NCBI RefSeq assembly: GCF_004193775.1
Contig: NC_041019.1
Coordinates: forward strand, 40,940,966-41,004,965
DNA: 64,000 nt
DNA from: Glycine soja
Taxonomy: Eukaryota; Streptophyta; Magnoliopsida; Fabales; Fabaceae
Direction: 5' to 3'
Made by a program: the position numbers and the translations under genes. The notes below the pieces were generated by a model. It saw nothing but the letters and a program-made list of their open reading frames with translations. It did not search any database and had not been told where the DNA came from. Below are positions 58,531-64,000 of the stretch, piece by piece (within the stretch, counting starts at the first letter, position 1; every line of letters begins with the position of its first letter).

Positions 58531-59104
58531 AGATATTTCCATCTTCCCTTCAGCAGTCTCTGACTCTAGGAAGTATTTCTTTAGGAACTTTTGTACGACT
58601 TCTTCACAAGTCTGCAAGCTATTACCTTTAAAGGAGTGTAGATACCTTTTTGCTTCCCCAGCTAAAGAAAAACAAAAGAGATTAAGGCGTATAGCAGTTT
58701 CAGGGACACCAACTATTTTTACCGTGTTAAAAATTTCTATGTAGTTGGCTAGATAAGCATAAGGATTGTCATTTGATAGACCGTGGAAGAGGTTTCCTTG
58801 TATTAGTTGTATATGAGAGAATGAGGATAAGAAATGTTGGCTGCTTGAACCTCCGACCTTGCAATGCTTATTTAGAATTGTGGAGTTGTTGTACTAGGGT
58901 AGTCCTCTAGCGTCATTCTTCGTGCATGTTCCTCTTCCATTTGAATGTAGCTTTGTGGAGAGGGAGGAGGTGAGGTTTGATTGCTTTCTTATGCTTCTTG
59001 TTCCCTTCTTTTTCTTGTAGCGTTGTTACGCCTGTAAGTGGCTTCAATTTCCAAGTTGACAGGAGCTAAATCTCCAGCTGCAGTTCTACCTCGCATACAC
59101 AAAA
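58531..59104 (-). pseudogene. G1 gag (broken)
   Basis: A gag domain equivalent to 37305-37840 with no kinase sequence. Gag runs past HLATYI-equivalent sequence (AGCCAACTACATAGAAATTT) into the capsid part (SLAGEAKRYLHSFKGNSLQT-like). Several frameshifts are present. Confidence 0.8.
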
Positions 59105-59225
59105 ACAAGCACTATTGTGCAAATTATGGAAGAAAAGGATGGAGAAGAAAAATTGAAAAAATAAAGAATAAAAGAATTATTGCTTACGAATTAAAAATGT
59201 ATGACAACCTAATACGAATACAAAA

Positions 59226-59243
59226 TCCCCGGCAACGGCGCCA
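59226..59243 (-). promoter_or_regulatory. G1 primer-binding site, complete element
   Basis: The minus strand reads TGGCGCCGTTGCCGGGGA, the unmutated tRNA-Asp-type site. Confidence 0.9.
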
Positions 59244-59249
59244 AAAACA

Positions 59250-60526
59250 TGTTAATGGTTTGGCAAGTGCACCAAATGTCCAAGTATTAAAATTCAGAAG
59301 TTCGAGTGTCGAATTTCACAGGGATTTTTTTTTGTACTTTTATTGTGTAATTTTCAATTCGTAAGGGAAGAAATAAAGAGTGGTGTAAAATAAGTACAAT
59401 AATACTAATAGATAACCTCTAATGGTAGAGAAAATAATAGAAAGCAAAATAATTAATTAGAGAATTCAGTAGAATGAGAACATTAGGACCTAGCATGCCT
59501 TGTTTTCCTAGGATGTATGGTTTTTGGATTTTTCTTTATCAATTAGGTGAATTTATCCTATCCACATCTATTTGATTACTTGCCCCTAATGCCTCAAGAT
59601 GACAAGCCTATTTTACCTACCTATCTCCCAAATGCCTTTGTAAAGATTCAATAGATAAAATGCATGAAGCTTGGATTCTAGATATGTGCTTTAATGCATG
59701 GGCATAATGTTGTCATCCTATGTCTAGCAATGATTTCCTTGTGATATCTTTTCTTTTGGTTCTAATATAAGATATCCTCTGTCGAGCGCCTAACCCCAAA
59801 AACTGATGCATGCATATTTTCTTTATATTTTTTTTAAGAGTTACCCTCTGTCGAGCATCTAACTCCTAACATAATGTAAAGATGAGAAATGCATGAAATA
59901 TAAATAAGAAAAGACAATAGGATATAAAACACCTATTGCATTGATAAATATGGAGTACATCATACATCTCTTTGGCTTTTAGGCCTGCCAGACCATAACT
60001 AGGGGTTTAGCTTCTCATGGCCATTGAGGGTCTTACACTGAAATGGGGGTATAAGAATTGGTGGAGGAGAAGGGATGGAAGAAGGGAATAGAAAAAATGA
60101 TGAGAGAGAGAGAGAAGAGAATTCCATAAGGAAGAGTTCTTAGGCTTTAGGTAGGTGTGAGAGTGCTCTGAGACTCGATGTGTCCTTTCTCCTTGGTTTG
60201 ACTCTCTTTTTATAATTGTTGAAGTGGATTTGGGTTTTCATACTCACGCTTTGCTCATTCACCGCAGGTGGTTCTTTTCTTGCTCATCGCATTTTTTGCA
60301 CTGAGCGCGCCTTGGGTTGGGCCTGATGCTAAATCCTTAATTTTTCTTCATTATTTTTGTAGCTTTGTGCTTTTAATCCCTCCACTTTTTATATTTGCAA
60401 CTATAATTTTGGAAAAAAAATATCAATTCTTAACAATTTAGCACAAATAACTGTTAAATAATTATTTTTGAAGACAATTTCACTTTATTTCTCATTATCA
60501 AAAACACATTTATTTAGCAGTGATCA
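59250..60526 (-). repeat. G1 5' LTR
   Basis: 1277 bp, TGTTAATGG to TTTAGCAGTGATCA, directly followed by GTATGACCC of promoter segment 7. TATA box at 60206-60215 on the minus strand. Confidence 0.88.
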
Positions 60527-62190
60527 GTATGACCCAAAATTGCTAATAATAAACCATTAATAATACCAAGAGTCAATAATGTAGTAGTCATCAACGACAA
60601 AATTAACAATTATATTGCTTCAGTTAAATCCTATAGAACATTTATACTTCAACCATATATATTTCTTTGGTTGCTACATGCACACACACACAAGATCTTT
60701 ATACTAAAAAGAATATCAAGAGATCCAAATGCTTTGGGTTGAATTCGTCTTCTCTTCATCTTTCATATCTCATGGAACAAACATAAAATTTAAATATTTA
60801 TAAGAGGCTCAAAACATATTTTAGTGTAAAAAAAATGTTAAACATATTTGCATTGTTTTCTCCTTTGTTTATTTGACCCCTTGCAGTCTTTTTATCAATG
60901 TACTAAAAAGTCAATTTGTGCTAATCTCTCTTTCCTTTTCAGCATATAAAATTGTTGTTGTCTTGTGTTTGTGTTTTCATAATTTAAATAGTCTACTCTG
61001 TCAGGACTGTTTGATGTGCTTGTTGATGGGAATAGAGTATTTTCTCTTCTATTTTCAACATTTTCAAAATTTTCAATTTTCATATTCTCAAAAGGTGATT
61101 TGATCTTTTTGTTGTGTAATTGCTAAGCATGACTGAAAATGCATGCTCCAATGAGTTGGCCCAGAGGCAAGGAAGACATAAAAGTATTTTCAATCCCCGT
61201 GATCAATTATCCAACCTCTATTTTACATACATATCCTCAAATAGTTTCTCCCCTTATTTTAAGCTTCCTTGCAGCCAAAGGTAAAACAGAATTTTCTATT
61301 AAAGAACCATGTAAGTGACAAAATAACTTATGTAAATGTAACATTTTTTACATTGATTATGTATATAAGGAATGTAAAAAAAGTTATACAAATAGATTCA
61401 AATATTCAAATCTTCCTCGAGACAAAAAAAAATATTTTAATTTTATAAGAACAAAAAAATATACTAAAATTTTTAAAAGAACCAAGATAAATTTCAAAAA
61501 TCTCTAATTTTATGAGGGTGAAAAACATATTTTAATTTTTTTTATATAGTACAACTATGTGAGATACTGAGAGATTGCAAGTGGTTGAGATATATATTTA
61601 AAATTATTTACTGAATAATAAAATTATTTTCTTAATAAATATGTTATTGCAATTAAAAATTAAAAAACTCAAGTACAAATTCAAGAAAATGAAAGATACA
61701 ATCTAAACTATATGTAATTTTAGAAGAAAAAAAAAGTCAGGAGATGCAAACACAATTTGTTCAAATAAACAATTTCAAAACAAGTTAACAGGTAATAAAC
61801 ATAATTTAAATTAAACAAAAATATGTGAGAATTTTTTTATGAGAAAATTGGTGCAAAACTCAAATCAAAAAATTAATGGAGGATTTTAAAAAATGGTATT
61901 TTATGTCTGAGTTGAAATTTGAAGAGTAGATTTTACATAAATAAACTTTGTGTTAGCCATAAAAATCTCCATCTATTAACTATTAAAAACAACTTTTAAT
62001 AATTTTATTCAATTAAAATAAAATCTCCATCTATTAACTATTAAAAACAACTTCAAATAGCATGCAGCATGTTTATACATTTTTTACTTATTTAAGAAAA
62101 GTGTAATATATATACAAAATAAAATCTATTAAAGTTGTCATTATTAGATTATAACCGTTAAAGATTGCCCGCTCTTTTATCTTGTAGTGG

Positions 62191-62225
<35 letters not shown>

Positions 62226-62418
62226 AAGGCCAGACTGCTGCGTATTATTTTAACTACTTTTTATCCTATAAATGTCCCACTCACATCTTTGTTTTACCCA
62301 CCCGCCATATTTCCTCTGTCTCGCGCGCACAACCTTGAGTTCAGCTTTCGTTCCATTGGGGGTTCATTCATCTCAGTTTTTTCATATTTCACATCAATTA
62401 TAGTAGGCCACCAAACCA
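60527..62418 (+). repeat. Promoter segment of unit 7 (drives intact gene 5)
   Basis: Complete pattern from TATGACCCAAAATTGC to the ATG, with some internal deletions (a stretch missing near 61708 and a short duplicated CTCCATCTATTAACTATTAA at about 61966 and 62025). (ATT)n is at 62193-62223 and TATAAAT at 62267-62273, 152 bp before the ATG. Confidence 0.8.
62267..62273 (+). promoter_or_regulatory. TATA box of bromodomain gene 5
   Basis: TATAAAT at the same position relative to the (ATT)n tract and start codon as in gene 1. Confidence 0.6.
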
Positions 62419-63216
62419 ATGGCAAAAGCAGAACATCCTCGGAGAAAACTCGTTATAAAGATCTTCCCTCCAGGTTCTAAAGTTTCTTATTCTTGTGGTG
62501 CCAACACTCCAAAAGATTCAATAGTGTCCAAAGTGTGTGAGCTGAAGAATAAGAAGGGTTATTATGCGATGACAATGTGGGTTAACACCGAAAACCCATC
62601 AGAATCTTGTGTCACTGATTCAAGAATTTCAAGAACCGAAATGGCAACACGGGTTAACACTAAAAACCAGTCCAAAGTATGTGAGTCGGAGAAAAAGAAG
62701 GAGGATAGTGTGCGTGTGGAGTGCAAGAACAGAGAGAAGAAGAAGCAAAAGGTGGAGCACGTAATGATGATGGACCGTTGCAAGAAGATGCAATGCTGGG
62801 CGATGTTGAAGCGCTTGATGGTAGGAAGAGATGCGTGGGCTTTACAGAAGGATGTTCTTCATCCTAAGATTTTTTACGTTCTTGATAAGTCTGAAGCCAT
62901 GAAAAAGCCAAAGGGTTTGGAGGATATTGAGTCAAAGTTGAAGAATTCGGATTACTCAGAAGCTTATGAGTTTGTGGATGATGTGAGGCTTGTGTTGTCT
63001 TATGCATTGCAATACCCTCCAAGGAGTGAGGTTCACAGAACTGCAACAAGGATCACCGAGGGTTTTGAGGTCAATTGGAAAACTATGAAGGAGAAGTGGA
63101 TGCGTGAGGCCGAAGAGACGAACAAGATTTACAAGAGGGAATTACATGTGTGTCCAAATGAAAGAAGTCAAGTGAGTAATCATCTCACAAAAAGGAGCAA
63201 TATTTTTATGTGCTGA
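62419..63216 (+). CDS. Small divergent bromodomain protein, intact copy 5
   Basis: Single exon of 265 codons, colinear with 6507-7304 and without indels. Substitutions cluster in the N-terminal half (KIFPPGSK, CGANTPK, SRISRTEMATRVNTKNQSKV, ESEKKKEDSVRV), while the bromodomain region (121-228) is nearly unchanged. The basic signal is KKKQKV instead of KKKRKV, which may weaken nuclear import. The asparagine position is again Pro (YPPRSEVH). No NET domain is present. The role is unknown beyond the fold; an acetyl-lysine reader function is doubtful. A polyadenylation signal AATAAA lies at 63516-63521. Confidence 0.75.
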   Translation: MAKAEHPRRKLVIKIFPPGSKVSYSCGANTPKDSIVSKVCELKNKKGYYAMTMWVNTENPSESCVTDSRISRTEMATRVNTKNQSKVCESEKKKEDSVRVECKNREKKKQKVEHVMMMDRCKKMQCWAMLKRLMVGRDAWALQKDVLHPKIFYVLDKSEAMKKPKGLEDIESKLKNSDYSEAYEFVDDVRLVLSYALQYPPRSEVHRTATRITEGFEVNWKTMKEKWMREAEETNKIYKRELHVCPNERSQVSNHLTKRSNIFMC

Positions 63217-64000
63217 TTCAAAATAGCTTCTCACCACAAGTCAAGAAAGCTATGCCAATAAGGGTCATTATGAGCAGCATGGACATTACCCCTCTTCAAG
63301 AGTTTCATTTAATTACCTGGTTTATTCATTTTTATGTATAAAGTATCTATTCAGTTTCACGTAAGAAGTTTCTACTGTTTCTATTTTGAGTTGTAAGATT
63401 ACTCCTCAATAACAAGAATAACAAGAAAGTTCTGCTATATTATGTTTTATTTTTTTGTGTTCCGTATCTCCTTGATGTTCTTGACATGACTTTGAAAAAC
63501 ATTTTATTATTACGTAATAAAGCAGCACGGATTACAATTTATCAAGTAATTATCCCCAAATTGATTGATTATGGAAAGGACTTCATTAATACACTACTGT
63601 TGGTTCTCGATCAGTATCATCAAGTTGATTCGGAATCGGAAGTATTTTTTTGAAAGGTTAAATAAGTTTAGTCAGTAAATTTGACCTAAAAGCATCACTG
63701 ACTATGGTTGGTTGAAAAACCCTGGACTATATGACCTACTTTACTACCTAAGTTGACTAAGATTGGCACCCAACTATGTAGCATCGACAAATCCAAGATT
63801 CATCTCATCTTGAAGCAGATTTTTCATGCTCACGACACTCAAGTTAAGATTGAATTTGGGAGCAGGCCAAGGTTCTTCATGCCAATAGCATTCAATATCT
63901 TTATGGGTTTCCCCTACATCACAAAGGTCAATTGCTCAAGTGCATTTGGATTTAATCCTACACTCATCCCTCTATTTATGAGAAGTAACATTAAACCTAT
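63217..64000 (+). other. 3' flank of bromodomain gene 5, running off the window
   Basis: Matches 7305-8096, including the polyadenylation region, the GGTTAAATAAGTTTAGTC stretch and the GGGAGCAGGCCAAGGTTCTT block. The start codon of the 65-codon frame seen at 7838 is deleted here. The window ends before the expected kinase fragment. Confidence 0.7.

Larger units (their letters stand above)
53929..60526 (-). mobile_element. G1 gypsy element with both LTRs, internally deleted
   Basis: A 6.6-kb element in minus orientation: 3' LTR 53929-55234, polypurine tract, 3' noncoding region, integrase joined to a plant-transposon-like domain, RNase H, gag, primer site, 5' LTR 59250-60526. Protease and the reverse-transcriptase core are absent, so it is non-autonomous. 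The left LTR also borders the gag of a second, truncated element, so two internal regions share one LTR. No clean target duplication is visible. Confidence 0.88.

Overview
This is plant nuclear DNA, most likely a legume and probably soybean (Glycine). The base composition is AT-rich, the genes shown are plant families, and nearly everything else is LTR-retrotransposon sequence with plant-type primer sites. There are no bacterial features, tRNA or rRNA genes or CRISPR arrays. The species call rests on general resemblance to legume repeats; no search was run.

The backbone is a locally duplicated array. Each ancestral unit reads left to right as follows: a promoter segment, a short single-exon bromodomain gene on the + strand, its 3' flank, a fragment of a PB1-domain Raf-like protein kinase gene on the - strand, a truncated gypsy gag on the - strand, a primer-binding site, and a long gypsy LTR (family 'G1', - strand). 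Each later promoter segment starts at or inside a G1 LTR end. Seven promoter segments start near 2236 (with a second, duplicated promoter near 4588), 12005, 25980, 39259, 44909, 51488 and 60527. Only the bromodomain genes at 6507-7304 and 62419-63216 are intact, 265 codons each. The copy starting at 13800 is split by a Copia element. The copies at 41289 and 52801 are truncated, one promoter at 2236-4552 ends in a dead start codon, and two units have lost the gene.

The left edge (1-2177) is outside the array. It holds a small MITE, an inverted repeat and a possible minus-strand gene start. An (AT)n tract marks the array boundary.

Later insertions are nested in the array. They are a 6.5-kb Copia element with 469-bp LTRs (13812-20298), two solo LTRs of one family with 5-bp target duplications (23993-25629 and 46502-48173), a large decayed Athila-like gypsy element 'G2' (27424-36902), a complete but internally deleted G1 element (53929-60526), and a patch of a G1-related element (about 49477-50849).

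The two intact genes encode small, probably nuclear proteins with an SV40-like basic signal (KKKRKV or KKKQKV) and a divergent bromodomain. The acetyl-lysine-anchoring asparagine is replaced by proline, so any reader function is doubtful. G1 LTR promoters face left. Transcripts from them would run through gag and the kinase fragment and then antisense through the bromodomain gene, so the array could produce antisense or small RNA. That last point is inference.
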